From Chitinophagales bacterium (GTDB lineage: Bacteria; Bacteroidota; Bacteroidia; Chitinophagales; Chitinophagaceae), in NCBI GenBank assembly GCA_017303455.1, contig JAFLBM010000011.1:1-64000 (forward strand): a DNA stretch of 64,000 nucleotides, in the 5' to 3' direction. The position numbers and the translations under genes were made by a program. Under the pieces are notes generated by a model that searched no databases, was not told where the DNA came from, and was given only the letters and a program-made list of their open reading frames with translations. Shown here piece by piece: positions 1 through 8,659 of the stretch (positions are counted from its first letter, which is position 1; each line of letters opens with the position of its first letter).

Positions 1-256
1 CCCCGCCGATGATATGGCAAATACCCAATACGATCTCGGCCCTTATATACTTATCAGCCAGGATACCCATCAGTGCCGGCATGAACAATGAAGCCCAGCC
101 CATCGTTCCATAGGTATTCCCCACTTTTGAACCCAATTCCGGGTCAACCGGATTATTGAAATTGGCAAACATATAGCCACCGAGAGAAATAAGCCAGATA
201 CCCCAAACGAAGAATTGTAAAAAGCTTAAACCGGTGAGCCTGTACTTTAAATTCAT
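1..256 (-). CDS. Nucleoside transporter of the MFS, N-terminal part only (NupG/XapB-like)
   Basis: Only the first 85 codons lie in the window; the gene runs off the left edge. The start is the ATG at 256-254 on the complement and the product begins MNLKYRLTGLSFLQFFVWG. A hydrophobic first helix (about residues 8-30) is followed by a polar loop and a second hydrophobic stretch containing WASLFMPALMGILADKY, the pattern of the first helices of nucleoside:H+ symporters in the major facilitator superfamily, inner-membrane importers of purine and pyrimidine nucleosides. It is divergent from mqnE, with 189 bp between the two starts. Family assignment is by recognition of the N-terminus only; another MFS subfamily is possible. 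Confidence 0.7.
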   Translation of the reverse strand, partial: MNLKYRLTGLSFLQFFVWGIWLISLGGYMFANFNNPVDPELGSKVGNTYGTMGWASLFMPALMGILADKYIRAEIVLGICHIIGG

Positions 257-394
257 AGCGCAGTTTTTGGATTTGTAATCAACGGGGAAGATAAGGATTT
301 TAGGAGTTTGAAACACAACCGCAGGGAGGCCCAGCTGCATTGAAACGATATAAAATCCTAAACGAACCATTGTGCTCCCAATTTCCTGTCTCAA

Positions 395-421
395 TTGTTT
401 TACCCCGGAGTCGTAACTTTG
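395..421 (+). promoter_or_regulatory. Putative Bacteroidota promoter for mqnE
   Basis: TAACTTTG at 414-421 matches the TAnnTTTG -7 element exactly, and TTG at 395-397 lies 16 nt upstream, slightly short of the usual 17-23. The -7 box ends 24 nt before the mqnE ATG. Inference from motif and position only. Confidence 0.5.
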
Positions 422-445
422 CTCCCAGTTAATTGTTTCTGACTT

Positions 446-1591
446 ATGATCACTACTACCGATACCTCCGCCGATCTTCAACTTATTGCTGATAAAGTAA
501 AAGCCGGGCAACGGATCACTGACCAGGATGCGTTGTTATTATTTGAAAAAGCAAGTCTTGGTTTTGTGGGTTCACTGGCCAACAGCATCCGGGAAAAACT
601 GCATGGAGACATTACTTATTTCAACCGCAATTTTCATATTGAACCGACCAATGTCTGTGTGTTCAGTTGCAATTTCTGTTCGTACAGCAAGCTCTATGCA
701 AAAAGAGAAGAAGGCTGGGAACTCAGCATTGACCAGATGCTGCATATGGTGAAGAAATATGACGGGAAACCGGTCACAGAAGTACATATCGTTGGTGGTG
801 TGCATCCGAAAATGGACCTGCAATTCTTTGCCGATTTATTGAAAGCCATCAAAGCACACCGGCCCGGCCTGCATATCAAAGCCTTTACCGCTGTGGAATA
901 TGATTATATGTTCCGCAAGGCAAAGATGACAGCCGGAGAAGGGTTGAAATTTCTCATCGAAGCCGGGCTGGACAGCATACCCGGTGGTGGTGCTGAAATA
1001 TTTCACCCGGAAATAAGAGAAAAAATATGTGCCGATAAAGTGGATGCCGATGGCTGGTTAGCCATTCATGAAGCGGCGCATAAACTGGGTTTGCATTCCA
1101 ATGCCACCATGCTTTATGGCCATATTGAGAAATTCGAACACCGGGTGGATCATATGAGAAGGTTGCGGGAACTGCAGGACCGCACTAAAGGTTTCAACAC
1201 CTTCATCCCGTTAAAATTCCGCAACAAGGATAATGATATGAGTTATGTACCGGAGAGTTCAGTTGTGGAAGACATGAAAATGTATGCCATTGCCCGTATC
1301 TATTTAGATAATTTTCCCCACCTGAAAGCCTACTGGCCGATGCTGGGAAGACAAAATGCACAGCTCTCCCTTTCTTTTGGCGTGGATGATATTGACGGTA
1401 CCATTGACGATACCACGAAGATCTACAGTATGGCCGGTTCCGAAGAACAAAACCCTTCGATGAATACAGCTGAACTGGTAACACTCATCAAACAGGCCAA
1501 ACGCAAACCCATAGAAAGAGGAACACTGTATAATGTGATCAATGATTACAGTGTGATTGATATAAAGGAAGTGAATGCAGAATTGAATTAA
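446..1591 (+). CDS. mqnE: Aminofutalosine synthase MqnE (radical SAM)
   Basis: A 381-residue radical SAM enzyme. The 4Fe-4S/SAM-binding motif CxxxCxxC is C71, C75, C78 (CVFSCNFC), followed by the family-typical [12 protein letters not shown] and a central GGGAEIF. MqnE joins 3-enolpyruvylbenzoate and SAM to give aminofutalosine, the second step of the futalosine route to menaquinone; it acts in the cytosol. mqnA, the first step, is in this window at 30426-31181, so the pathway genes are scattered rather than in one operon. The close relative CofH (F420 synthesis) is unlikely in this lineage. The stop overlaps by 4 bp the stop of the corrected sdaA reading frame on the other strand. Confidence 0.9.
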   Translation: MITTTDTSADLQLIADKVKAGQRITDQDALLLFEKASLGFVGSLANSIREKLHGDITYFNRNFHIEPTNVCVFSCNFCSYSKLYAKREEGWELSIDQMLHMVKKYDGKPVTEVHIVGGVHPKMDLQFFADLLKAIKAHRPGLHIKAFTAVEYDYMFRKAKMTAGEGLKFLIEAGLDSIPGGGAEIFHPEIREKICADKVDADGWLAIHEAAHKLGLHSNATMLYGHIEKFEHRVDHMRRLRELQDRTKGFNTFIPLKFRNKDNDMSYVPESSVVEDMKMYAIARIYLDNFPHLKAYWPMLGRQNAQLSLSFGVDDIDGTIDDTTKIYSMAGSEEQNPSMNTAELVTLIKQAKRKPIERGTLYNVINDYSVIDIKEVNAELN

Positions 1592-3014
1592 CACTCCGGT
1601 AAACTCAGCGGCACATTCACCGCCAGCCCGCCATCTGCTGTTTCTTTATACTTGCTGTTCATATCAAGGGCCGTATCCCATATGGTTTTGATCACACTGT
1701 CAGCGATACCTTGGCATAATCCGGTGAACTTTGCAACGCCAACTGCGAAGCCGTGATCGCTTTGATGGCTCCCATCGTGTTTCTTTCAATACAGGGTACC
1801 TGCACAAGGCCGCCAATAGGATCACAGGTCAGTCCCAAATGATGTTCCATCGCAATCTCTGCCGCCATCATCGACTGGCGTTGAGTACCTCCCATACATT
1901 CCGTTAATGCCGCCGCCGCCATGGCTGATGATACACCGATCTCTGCCTGGCAGCCACCCATTGCCGCAGAAATAGTAGCTCCTTTCTTAAAGATGCTGCC
2001 GATCTCAGAGGCAGTTAGTAAAAAATTAGTGATCTTCTCTTCAATATTACCATCACAGAACACCACATAATATTGTAACACGGCCGGGATAACACCCGCG
2101 GCACCATTGGTGGGTGCCGTGACCACCCTTCCGAAAGAAGCATTCTCTTCATTTACCGCTAAGGCAAAACAACTGACCCAATCGAGTATATATTTAAAAT
2201 CATTCCCACCCTGCCGGATAGCCAGTATCCAGCTATCCGCATCATTGTAAGAACGGTTATTGATCAGTTTTTTATTCAGTGCAGCAGCCCTTCTTTTTAC
2301 CTGTAAGCCGCCAGGCAACATCCCTTCGGAATGGCAGCCCCGGTAAATACAGGCCTTCATCACTTGCCAGATCTTGAGTATCCCTTCACGGGTAACCGCT
2401 TCCGGTCGCCAGGCATTTTCATTTTCCAGTACCACATCATGAATAGCTAAGCCGGTCTTGATACACCAGTGCAACAAATCATCTGCCGTATTAACAGGAA
2501 AAGCTAACTGAACTTGCTGACCGGCTGATGAGCCCTCTCCTTCTTTAACCACAAAACCGCCACCGACGGAATAATAAGTCTCCGCAATAGAATCCCCATT
2601 CTTCATCGTGGCTAAAAATGTCAATGCATTGGGATGATAGGGCAAGGTTTCCGTAAATAAGAACTCGATATCTTCTGCGGGGTTGAATTCCACTTCATGC
2701 AAACCGGACAGCACTATCTTTTTCATGCTATTGATATCGCTGATCTTGGCATGAATATTTTCCACTTCAAAGGTGACGGGATCATCACCGCTTAATCCTA
2801 ACTGCACTGCTATATCCGTCCCGTGCCCATGACCGGTCTTGGCCAATGAACCATACAGCAGCACCCGGACTGCCGCAACATGGTATAAATTGTTACCGGT
2901 GGAAATGGATTGCAGGAAACGTTGTGCTGCCCGCCAGGGACCTAATGTATGTGAACTGGAAGGGCCCACCCCGATCTTCAGCATATCAAACACAGAAATT
3001 GCTTCGTAGGTCAA
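1588..3014 (-). CDS. sdaA: L-serine ammonia-lyase (L-serine dehydratase), apparent single-base frameshift near the 3' end
   Basis: One-chain iron-sulfur L-serine dehydratase, converting L-serine to pyruvate and ammonia. The N-terminus carries [18 protein letters not shown], the family hallmark, and further on [16 protein letters not shown] and [12 protein letters not shown] with cluster-binding cysteines. In the uninterrupted frame the protein stops early, after YAKVSLTV at 1692. The missing end is intact one frame away: from about 1705 down to 1588 it reads [16 protein letters not shown] and then [16 protein letters not shown], finishing with a C-terminal Cys, as in the Legionella enzyme where the last Cys ligates the cluster. 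One lost base near 1705 explains it (mutation or sequencing error). Start chosen as TTG at 3014 because a -7 box overlaps the alternative TTG at 3032. Confidence 0.85.
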
Positions 3015-3029
3015 GTGATAATGTTTGTT

Positions 3030-3037
3030 CAAAAATA
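3030..3037 (-). promoter_or_regulatory. Putative -7 promoter element for sdaA
   Basis: On the complement this reads TATTTTTG, an exact TAnnTTTG match. It overlaps the upstream TTG candidate start (3032-3030) of sdaA, so transcription from it would favour the TTG at 3014. No clear -33 element is seen. Confidence 0.35.
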
Positions 3038-3074
3038 CAATTCCTGCACCGCTAAAGCTGCGTTGTAATCTAAT

Positions 3075-3104
3075 AAAAAACCCCGGTCAGTAAAAACCGG
3101 GGCC
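3075..3104 (-). terminator. Rho-independent terminator of the FKBP gene
   Basis: CCCCGGT (3081-3087) and ACCGGGG (3096-3102) form a 7-bp stem with an 8-nt loop. On the complement strand it is followed by a run of T (A-run at 3075-3080), the right polarity for the gene ending at 3136. Confidence 0.8.
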
Positions 3105-3135
3105 TAAAGCAAGCAGATAGCATCAGCTGTATAGA

Positions 3136-3618
3136 TTACTGGATATCGACCAGTTCAATCTCAAAAAATAAAACGGAATTGCCGGGTATCACCCCAACGC
3201 CCCTGCAGCCATAAGCCAGTGAGGAAGGAACTATCAGGCGGATTGTTCCTCCTTTAGCGATTAGTTCCAGGCCAAGTTGCCAGGCGGGTATCAGCTGGCT
3301 GACAGTAAATCCTGTATTGGCTGCATTGTTTTGCTGGTCAAAAATAGCATTGCTGGACACCAGCCTGCCGGTATACTTCACATACACTTTGGATGTGCTG
3401 AGGGGAATGGCACCGCTGCCGGCATTCACCACCTGGTAAAGCATACCACTGGGGTGAGTCGACATCGAATAGCCATTGGTACTGGCATAGGCCTGCATTA
3501 CAGCCAGTTCACTCGCCGGGGTTTTGTCCGTGCAGGGAGCACTCACCGCACTTTTGATACAACCTTGAAAATTAATGACGATTACGGAAAGACTCAGAAA
3601 AAGCAGAATTTTTTTCAT
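3136..3618 (-). CDS. FKBP-type peptidyl-prolyl cis-trans isomerase, lipoprotein
   Basis: 160-residue product starting at the ATG at 3618; a longer frame extends upstream but this start gives a lipoprotein signal MKKILLFLSLSVIVINFQGC with the lipobox Cys at 20. The mature part has an FKBP core: VYVKYTGRLVSSNAIFD, then IPAWQLGLELIAKGG, then VPSSLAYGCRG and a final SVLFFEIELVDI strand. Such proteins catalyse prolyl isomerisation during protein folding in the periplasm or at the outer membrane. It is a single-gene unit, ending in a clear terminator at 3075-3104. The family is certain; substrate proteins are unknown. Confidence 0.85.
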   Translation of the reverse strand: MKKILLFLSLSVIVINFQGCIKSAVSAPCTDKTPASELAVMQAYASTNGYSMSTHPSGMLYQVVNAGSGAIPLSTSKVYVKYTGRLVSSNAIFDQQNNAANTGFTVSQLIPAWQLGLELIAKGGTIRLIVPSSLAYGCRGVGVIPGNSVLFFEIELVDIQ

Positions 3619-3697
3619 GAACGTTTTACTTAAAATAGAAGTTGATTGTTTGCTATGACAACCGGCAAGGCCGAAGCGCTGCACAGTTTTTAAAATG

Positions 3698-4030
3698 TTA
3701 CTCCGGTATTCCTTCCCTGCTGAGCAGTTCCCGGTACCGCTGTTCATTAATATCCCATTTGTGGCGCACACTGAATATGACAATAAAAACAACGATCAGC
3801 AATACCGCCACCAGCAACACTAACAGCAGTGAAGACTGGTGCTGGGCAATTTCTTTATTGCGTACCATCTCCGCTTTTTTATACCAGCCGGAAAAAAAGT
3901 TGGCAAATATACCCACTGCCAGGATAACTCCCAACGGGAGCCCCAATGCCAGTTGTTTAAAGACCTTTTTGCGCCGCAGCCGGTTGGCCCTCCAGTGTTC
4001 TACAAATCCTTGTTCTTCGGGGTTCAGCAT
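3698..4030 (-). CDS. Small membrane protein with two transmembrane helices, unknown function
   Basis: 110 residues from the ATG at 4030 (MLNPEEQGFVEHWRANRLRR). The start is chosen because a -7 box (4039-4046 on this strand) lies just upstream and excludes the in-frame ATG at 4051. A basic N-terminal segment is followed by one hydrophobic helix (LALGLPLGVILAVGIFANFF), a short charged loop (YKKAEMVRNKEIAQ), and a second helix (LLLVLLVAVLLIVVFIVIF), ending in a polar tail. No enzymatic motif is visible. Similar small proteins are widespread in Chitinophagaceae, but no function is known to me. Confidence 0.65.
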   Translation of the reverse strand: MLNPEEQGFVEHWRANRLRRKKVFKQLALGLPLGVILAVGIFANFFSGWYKKAEMVRNKEIAQHQSSLLLVLLVAVLLIVVFIVIFSVRHKWDINEQRYRELLSREGIPE

Positions 4031-4038
4031 AATGGCTG

Positions 4039-4046
4039 CAAAATTA
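4039..4046 (-). promoter_or_regulatory. Putative -7 element for the small membrane protein gene
   Basis: Reads TAATTTTG on the complement, an exact TAnnTTTG match, ending 8 nt before the ATG at 4030. This implies a very short leader. Confidence 0.4.
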
Positions 4047-4116
4047 ACCACCCCGGCAATACATCGCTTGCTTCAGCGGAGCAAATTGTATATCTTAGTC
4101 ATCTAATATCCATGAT

Positions 4117-5070
4117 TTGAAACTTGCACCATTACTTGCCCAGTACTTATACAGTACCAAAAGACTCGACCTTCGCGGAATTGGCAGTTTTTTGCTCGAT
4201 CCTGCTGTCAATATTGACCCGGAACCGGGTAAACAACAAAAACCGGCCGTTGCGGAGGGGATTACTTTTGAAAGCAACCCCGCCACCAAAGAATCAGCCG
4301 AACTCATCAGTTATATCTCGGCCCAGTCAGGTAAAATGAAAGCCCTGGCAGCCGCCGATTTAGATTCCTTCCTGGAACTGGCCCAGCAATTCCTGAATAT
4401 CGGTAAACCTTTTATGCTGGAAGGCATTGGCAGTATTGTAAAGATCAGGTCCGGGCAATATGAATTTACACCCGGTACCCTGCTTACCGAAAAACTGAAA
4501 GACCTCCCCGCAAAAGAAAAAACCAATGCACCTACTGCGGCGAATGAAGAGTCGTTCAACAATTATAACCCGATGATCGCACCAAGACCGGCTCCTGCCA
4601 AATGGAGAAAACCGGTGCTGGCATTTTTAATTGTAGCAGGTGTCGGGCTCGCTGTGTGGGGTGGCTATACGATCTCCAAGCGTTTTGCTGATAAAAATAC
4701 TACCGTGGTTGCTTCAGCAGCAGATACCAATTCGCCGCAAACTGTTATTATACCCGAAACAACTATTGTTCCCGCTGATAGTGTACCGGTACAAACAACC
4801 CAGGCACCCGTACAGGCACCACCGCCGGTTACAACGGCTGCCCTGCCTGCCGGGAAATATAAATACATATTGGAAACAGCTAACCGCAAAAGAGCTTTTG
4901 AACGCTACAACAAACTAAAGACCTACGAATGGAATGTGAACATGGAAACAAAGGACTCCGTTGTGTTCAAACTCTATCTTGTTTTACCAACACTGGTGAA
5001 AGATACCGCCCGTGTCAGGGATTCTCTCTCGGTGGTGAACGGACGCAAAGTCTATATTGAAACAAAATAA
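4117..5070 (+). CDS. HU-CCDC81 and SPOR domain protein
   Basis: 317 residues. The N-terminus (MKLAPLLAQYLYSTKRLDLRG) and the following 130 residues match the paired prokaryotic HU-like domains of the Bacteroidota CCDC81 family. A single helix follows (about 168-185, KPVLAFLIVAGVGLAVWGGY), then a Pro/Thr/Val-rich linker and a C-terminal SPOR-like domain (GKYKYILETANRKRAF). SPOR domains bind denuded peptidoglycan glycans, so the protein probably spans the inner membrane with its HU-like part in the cytoplasm. The start must be TTG (4117): the nearby ATG at 4112 hits a stop after one codon. It is followed by the cupin gene with a 1-nt overlap, so the two are probably cotranscribed. Confidence 0.75.
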   Translation: MKLAPLLAQYLYSTKRLDLRGIGSFLLDPAVNIDPEPGKQQKPAVAEGITFESNPATKESAELISYISAQSGKMKALAAADLDSFLELAQQFLNIGKPFMLEGIGSIVKIRSGQYEFTPGTLLTEKLKDLPAKEKTNAPTAANEESFNNYNPMIAPRPAPAKWRKPVLAFLIVAGVGLAVWGGYTISKRFADKNTTVVASAADTNSPQTVIIPETTIVPADSVPVQTTQAPVQAPPPVTTAALPAGKYKYILETANRKRAFERYNKLKTYEWNVNMETKDSVVFKLYLVLPTLVKDTARVRDSLSVVNGRKVYIETK

Positions 5071-5579
5071 TGGCAGCTCACTATACGGCAGCAGACTGGA
5101 TCAGTCGTTTACAGTTGCAGCAACATATTGAAGGTGGCTGGTATGGCCGTGTGTATGAAGCCGGGCTGCAATTAAAAAAGGAAACGCTTCCTTCCACTTT
5201 CCAGGGCGACCGGCCCGTTTGCACACATATCTACTTTCTGTTACAGCAAAATGAATTCTCCGCCTTTCACCGCATTGCTTCCGATGAACTCTGGCATTTT
5301 TATGATGGCGACCCGTTGCTCATTTATGAATTGAATGAGCAAGGTCTTACCGAACATCAACTGGGAAAAGATATAGCCAACGGCTTTCTTCCTTTTACGG
5401 TTATCAAAGCCGGCAGCTGGTTTGGCTCCCGCTTACAGGCCGGTGGTACGTTTGCTTTAGTAGGCTGCACCGTTGCTCCCGGTTTTGATTTTGCAGATTT
5501 TGAACTGGCGAAAGCGGATGATTTATCTGCGAAATTTCCGGAGCATGAAGAATTGGTGAAAGAGATGTGCAGGGGTTGA
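5070..5579 (+). CDS. Cupin-fold protein of the DUF985 family
   Basis: 169 residues; the ATG overlaps the stop of the preceding gene (TAATG). The sequence shows the DUF985/cupin_5 pattern: HIEGGWYGRVYEA near the N-terminus, THIYFLLQQNEFSAFHRIASDELWHFYDG in two pieces around the sugar-binding jelly roll, and GGTFALVGCTVAPGFDFADFE at the end. Relatives (yeast YML079w-like) have a cupin barrel with a pocket that may bind a small ligand, but no reaction is established. Translational coupling to the HU-CCDC81 gene is likely; a functional link is not evident. Confidence 0.8.
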   Translation: MAAHYTAADWISRLQLQQHIEGGWYGRVYEAGLQLKKETLPSTFQGDRPVCTHIYFLLQQNEFSAFHRIASDELWHFYDGDPLLIYELNEQGLTEHQLGKDIANGFLPFTVIKAGSWFGSRLQAGGTFALVGCTVAPGFDFADFELAKADDLSAKFPEHEELVKEMCRG

Positions 5580-5590
5580 TATTTGAAAGG

Positions 5591-5629
5591 ACAAACTTTT
5601 CGAGTTTGTTGCTTCATTATAAACGAAGC
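5591..5629 (+). terminator. Possible terminator after the cupin gene (two small hairpins)
   Basis: ACAAACT (5591-5597) pairs with AGTTTGT (5603-5609) across a 5-nt loop; a second small hairpin follows, GCTTC (5611-5615) with GAAGC (5625-5629). No long T-run, so termination strength is uncertain. Confidence 0.35.
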
Positions 5630-5712
5630 ATAACAACCCTAAAGTTTTAGATTTATCAAGAAGCAGAATACACACAACAACTGGGGGCCTTAACAGGTGT
5701 ATAAAAACAAAA

Positions 5713-6705
5713 TTGATGAGCAACTCAAATCAAATCGCCACCCCTTCTTTTACAGCCTACCTCGATTGGAATATCTTCAATAAAATTGAAAAACTCGGTG
5801 AACTGCAAGATCCCGAACTCAAAACATATGGGCTAATCAAAGAGCTAATTGTTAATAAAAAACTGACTATCCCATATTCAAATGCGCATATAAGCGACTT
5901 GGCCCGCGGTTACCTGAAAAATCCAGAATTTGCAAATAAACATCTACAAACAATAACCTTATTGACTGGTAATTTATGCATGGTGCAGTACTGGGGTATT
6001 CCTAAAGTTAAATGGCACTACCGCGACCCTCAAGAGTTTTTGGATTCAACTCTAGATGAATCAAACGCAATGGCTAAATCTTTTTCTGAACTCCTTTATA
6101 TTGATGATGAACCTTTTCTAAATGCGCTTTGGGACGTTCAAAAATCTCTTCTGAGGCTCCAAAGATTGGACGACAGCTTTAAAGATTTGTATAAAACTGA
6201 TCCTATTTTCAATTCAATATTTCCTCGTACAAAGATTGAAATGAATAAGTTGGCGCTTTGCGAGGATCTATTTCAATTCTCCAGTAGGATTAAAACAGAT
6301 TATGTACTCTATAAGAGTTTTCAAAAATTCCTGAACCAAATTCGATTGAAGTTTCCACAGCATCAAAAATTGTTAATGAAGAACCAGCAGATTATTGGGA
6401 AACCGGCCTATCTTACTTGGGATAATATGGTGGATAAAGCCTACGAACAAACAAAAGTAGCCACAAAGAATGCCGCCTATGATCGTATCCTTGGTCAGTT
6501 TACATCAACAGATATAAAAGGTTATAGTGCGGATGAACGCTTCGCCAATATGATAGACGATGGCCTCCATTGTTTTTATGCAGCTCATTGCGACTATTTT
6601 ATTACTATCGATAAAAGATGTGCTGACAAGAGTAAAAGAACGTATCAAACTTTGAAAATTCAATGCAAAGTGGTAAGTCCAGAAGAGTTCGTAACCATTT
6701 TATAA
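5713..6705 (+). CDS. PIN-like nuclease-fold protein of unknown role
   Basis: 330 residues. The N-terminus contains FTAYLDWNIFNKIEKLG (an acidic LDxN motif like the first strand of PIN domains) followed by IPYSNAHISDLAR; the C-terminus contains ADERFANMIDDGLHCFYAA and CDYFITIDKRC, resembling the second acidic cluster and the 'D-Y-F-I-T-x-D' strand of PIN-like RNases. The middle (residues about 100-260) is helical and unrecognised. Composition is visibly more A/T-rich than the flanking housekeeping genes and the gene lies beside tRNA-Cys, a common insertion site for accessory genes. It could be a stand-alone RNase, for example in defence or a toxin role, but no partner antitoxin gene is present. 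Start ATG 5713; MSN at 5716 is equally possible. Confidence 0.6.
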   Translation: MMSNSNQIATPSFTAYLDWNIFNKIEKLGELQDPELKTYGLIKELIVNKKLTIPYSNAHISDLARGYLKNPEFANKHLQTITLLTGNLCMVQYWGIPKVKWHYRDPQEFLDSTLDESNAMAKSFSELLYIDDEPFLNALWDVQKSLLRLQRLDDSFKDLYKTDPIFNSIFPRTKIEMNKLALCEDLFQFSSRIKTDYVLYKSFQKFLNQIRLKFPQHQKLLMKNQQIIGKPAYLTWDNMVDKAYEQTKVATKNAAYDRILGQFTSTDIKGYSADERFANMIDDGLHCFYAAHCDYFITIDKRCADKSKRTYQTLKIQCKVVSPEEFVTIL

Positions 6706-6797
6706 ATGGTATTTCATACAATTTGACATAGGCCAAAACAGTTTATCAGCTAAGGCCTTAAAAGAAAAAAGGGAAAACAACTAAGTATTTCCCTTTG

Positions 6798-6868
6798 AGG
6801 TCCCGAGCGGATTCGAACCGCTGTACGAGCTTTTGCAGAGCTCTGCCTAGCCACTCGGCCACAGGACC
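6798..6868 (-). tRNA. tRNA-Cys (GCA)
   Basis: 71 nt on the complement. The acceptor stem GGTCCTG pairs with CGGGACC (one G-T pair), discriminator T, D arm GGCCGAGTGGCTAGGC, anticodon loop CTGCAAA giving GCA, and T arm CAGCGGTTCGAATCCGCTC with the TTCGAAT loop. The CCA end is not encoded. It is isolated between the PIN-like gene and the phosphorylase gene. Confidence 0.95.
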
Positions 6869-6872
6869 ATTT

Positions 6873-6903
6873 TTTGAACAGGTGCGAAAATAGGATATTT
6901 TTG
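6873..6903 (+). promoter_or_regulatory. Consensus Bacteroidota promoter for phosphorylase-dapF
   Basis: TTTG (6873-6876), exactly 19 nt, then TATTTTTG (6896-6903): a full TTTG-N19-TAnnTTTG promoter. It begins 4 nt beyond the 5' end of the divergent tRNA-Cys and ends 37 nt before the phosphorylase ATG. Confidence 0.7.
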
Positions 6904-6940
6904 TTAATTGCTATTATTCATTCCCTTATAAAAAAGCTAT

Positions 6941-7819
6941 ATGAGCCGTATTGCAGAATCCGAAATGATCATCAACGACCGGGGTGCCATCTATCACCTC
7001 GACCTCCGCCCGGAAGAAATTGCCGGCACCATTGTTACCGTTGGTGATCCCGACCGGGTAAAGGAACTGAGCAAACATTTTGACAGCGTGGAAGTAAAAA
7101 GACAGCATCGTGAATTCATCAGCCATACCGGGTATATCGGCAAAAAAAGGATCACCGTTCTCTCCTCCGGCATCGGTCCTGATAATATTGATATCGTACT
7201 GAACGAACTGGATGCCCTGGCCAATATTGATTTTACAACCCGGGAGATCAAAAAAAATCTTACCTCGCTCAACATTATCCGTCTCGGCACTTCGGGTTCT
7301 TTGCAGGCCGATATACCCGTGGATAGTTTTGTGGCTTCCACGCATGGGCTGGGTGTTGATAACCTGCTGAATTTTTACCGCCATGAACAGAATGATGAAG
7401 AACAGCAGTTATTACATTCCTTTATTACCCATACACAAATTCATGGACAGATCGGCAACCCGTATATCAGCAGCGGGGCCGGTTCACTGGTCAAGCATTT
7501 TGTAAAAGATTTTCATCACGGCATCACGGTTACCTGTCCCGGTTTTTACGGACCGCAGGGAAGGATACTGCGTTTAGGTATCCGCAATCCTGAATTGATC
7601 AACCGGCTGACGGATTTTCGTTTCGGGCAACACCGGATCACTAATTTTGAAATGGAAACTTCGGCTATCTATGGTTTGGGAAAATTATTGGGACATAATT
7701 GCCTTGCCATTAATGCCATTGTGGCCAACCGGGTGAAAAAAGAATTTTCTAAAGACGGGAAAGCCGTAGTAGAAAACCTGATCAAAAAATTTATTGACAT
7801 CTTTGATTCCAGTATATAA
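6941..7819 (+). CDS. Nucleoside phosphorylase, uridine phosphorylase-like
   Basis: 292 residues of the PNP/UDP phosphorylase family. Landmarks are IVTVGDPDRVKELS (phosphate-binding loop with GDP-R), VLSSGIGPDNIDIVLNEL, IIRLGTSGSLQ (family GTSG(S/A) motif) and NFEMETSAIYGLGKLLGH (the NFEME(T/S)S motif that contacts ribose). The enzyme splits nucleosides with phosphate to give ribose-1-phosphate and base, in the cytosol. Futalosine nucleosidase MqnB belongs to the same superfamily, but the FEMET context here fits uridine phosphorylases better. It has its own consensus promoter and overlaps dapF by 1 nt (TAATG), so the two are cotranscribed. Confidence 0.8.
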   Translation: MSRIAESEMIINDRGAIYHLDLRPEEIAGTIVTVGDPDRVKELSKHFDSVEVKRQHREFISHTGYIGKKRITVLSSGIGPDNIDIVLNELDALANIDFTTREIKKNLTSLNIIRLGTSGSLQADIPVDSFVASTHGLGVDNLLNFYRHEQNDEEQQLLHSFITHTQIHGQIGNPYISSGAGSLVKHFVKDFHHGITVTCPGFYGPQGRILRLGIRNPELINRLTDFRFGQHRITNFEMETSAIYGLGKLLGHNCLAINAIVANRVKKEFSKDGKAVVENLIKKFIDIFDSSI

Positions 7820-8607
7820 TGCAATTACATTTTCATAAATACCAGGGAACTGGTAACGACTTTATTATTGCCGATAACCGAAAGAATGAGTATTCATCGC
7901 TTACAACCGACCAGATAAGGCGGCTCTGCGACCGCCGCTTCGGCATTGGAGCCGATGGCTTCATGCTGCTGAATGAAAAAGCGGGGTATGATTTTGAAAT
8001 GAAATACTTCAATGCCGATGGCCGGGAAGGCAGTATGTGCGGGAACGGGGGTCGTTGCATCATCAAGTTCGCTTACCATCTCAATATTCATAAAGACGTA
8101 TACAAGTTTATAGCGGTGGATGGAGAACATGAAGCCGAGATCGATACCGATGGCATCGTTTCCTTAAAGATGAAAGATGTGGAGAAGATCAAAAAAATAC
8201 ATGGTGATTTTGTGCTGGATACCGGTTCCCCGCACTATGTAAAAATTGTAGCCGATGTGATGGGACTGGATGTCTATAAAAAAGGCCGTGATATCCGGTA
8301 CAGCAAGGATTATGAACAGGATGGCATCAACGTGAATTTTGTGGAGCAGATGACGGAAGTGGATCATATCCTGGTCCGTACCTATGAAAGAGGTGTGGAA
8401 GACGAAACCTATTCCTGCGGAACTGGAGTTACAGCCGCTGCCCTGATTTCCTATCATAATGAAAATGGTTTTAATGATGTGGAAGTAAAAACACTGGGTG
8501 GTAAACTGACCGTTGAGTTTGACCGCACCGATGATGATCGTTATATCAATATCTGGCTCTGCGGACCCGCCGAAAAAGTCTTTGAAGGAAAAGTGGACAT
8601 AAAGTAA
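7819..8607 (+). CDS. dapF: Diaminopimelate epimerase
   Basis: 262 residues, typical length. Converts LL- to meso-diaminopimelate for peptidoglycan and lysine synthesis. The N-terminus has FHKYQGTGNDFIIAD; the two catalytic cysteines are C74 in MCGNGGRC and C200 in YSCGTG, each in the expected context; FGIGADG and FNADGREGS line the substrate site. Translation is coupled to the upstream nucleoside phosphorylase through the TAATG overlap; the metabolic connection between the two is not obvious. No truncation or missing residue. Confidence 0.95.
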   Translation: MQLHFHKYQGTGNDFIIADNRKNEYSSLTTDQIRRLCDRRFGIGADGFMLLNEKAGYDFEMKYFNADGREGSMCGNGGRCIIKFAYHLNIHKDVYKFIAVDGEHEAEIDTDGIVSLKMKDVEKIKKIHGDFVLDTGSPHYVKIVADVMGLDVYKKGRDIRYSKDYEQDGINVNFVEQMTEVDHILVRTYERGVEDETYSCGTGVTAAALISYHNENGFNDVEVKTLGGKLTVEFDRTDDDRYINIWLCGPAEKVFEGKVDIK

Positions 8608-8659
8608 CCGGGTAAAAAGAGTCGGAAAGAATTTTACCTTTACAAACCAACATTCTTTC

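Noticed and set aside
446..1591. CofH (F420 biosynthesis) as an alternative for mqnE
   Set aside because: mqnA is in the same window and F420 synthesis is not expected in this lineage.
4843..4860. Second copy of the CCTGCCTGCC palindrome
   Set aside because: Only a partial match inside the coding sequence of the HU-CCDC81 gene; not a palindrome.
6941..7819. Futalosine nucleosidase MqnB
   Set aside because: Same superfamily, but motifs and length fit uridine-phosphorylase-type enzymes; not enough evidence for MqnB.
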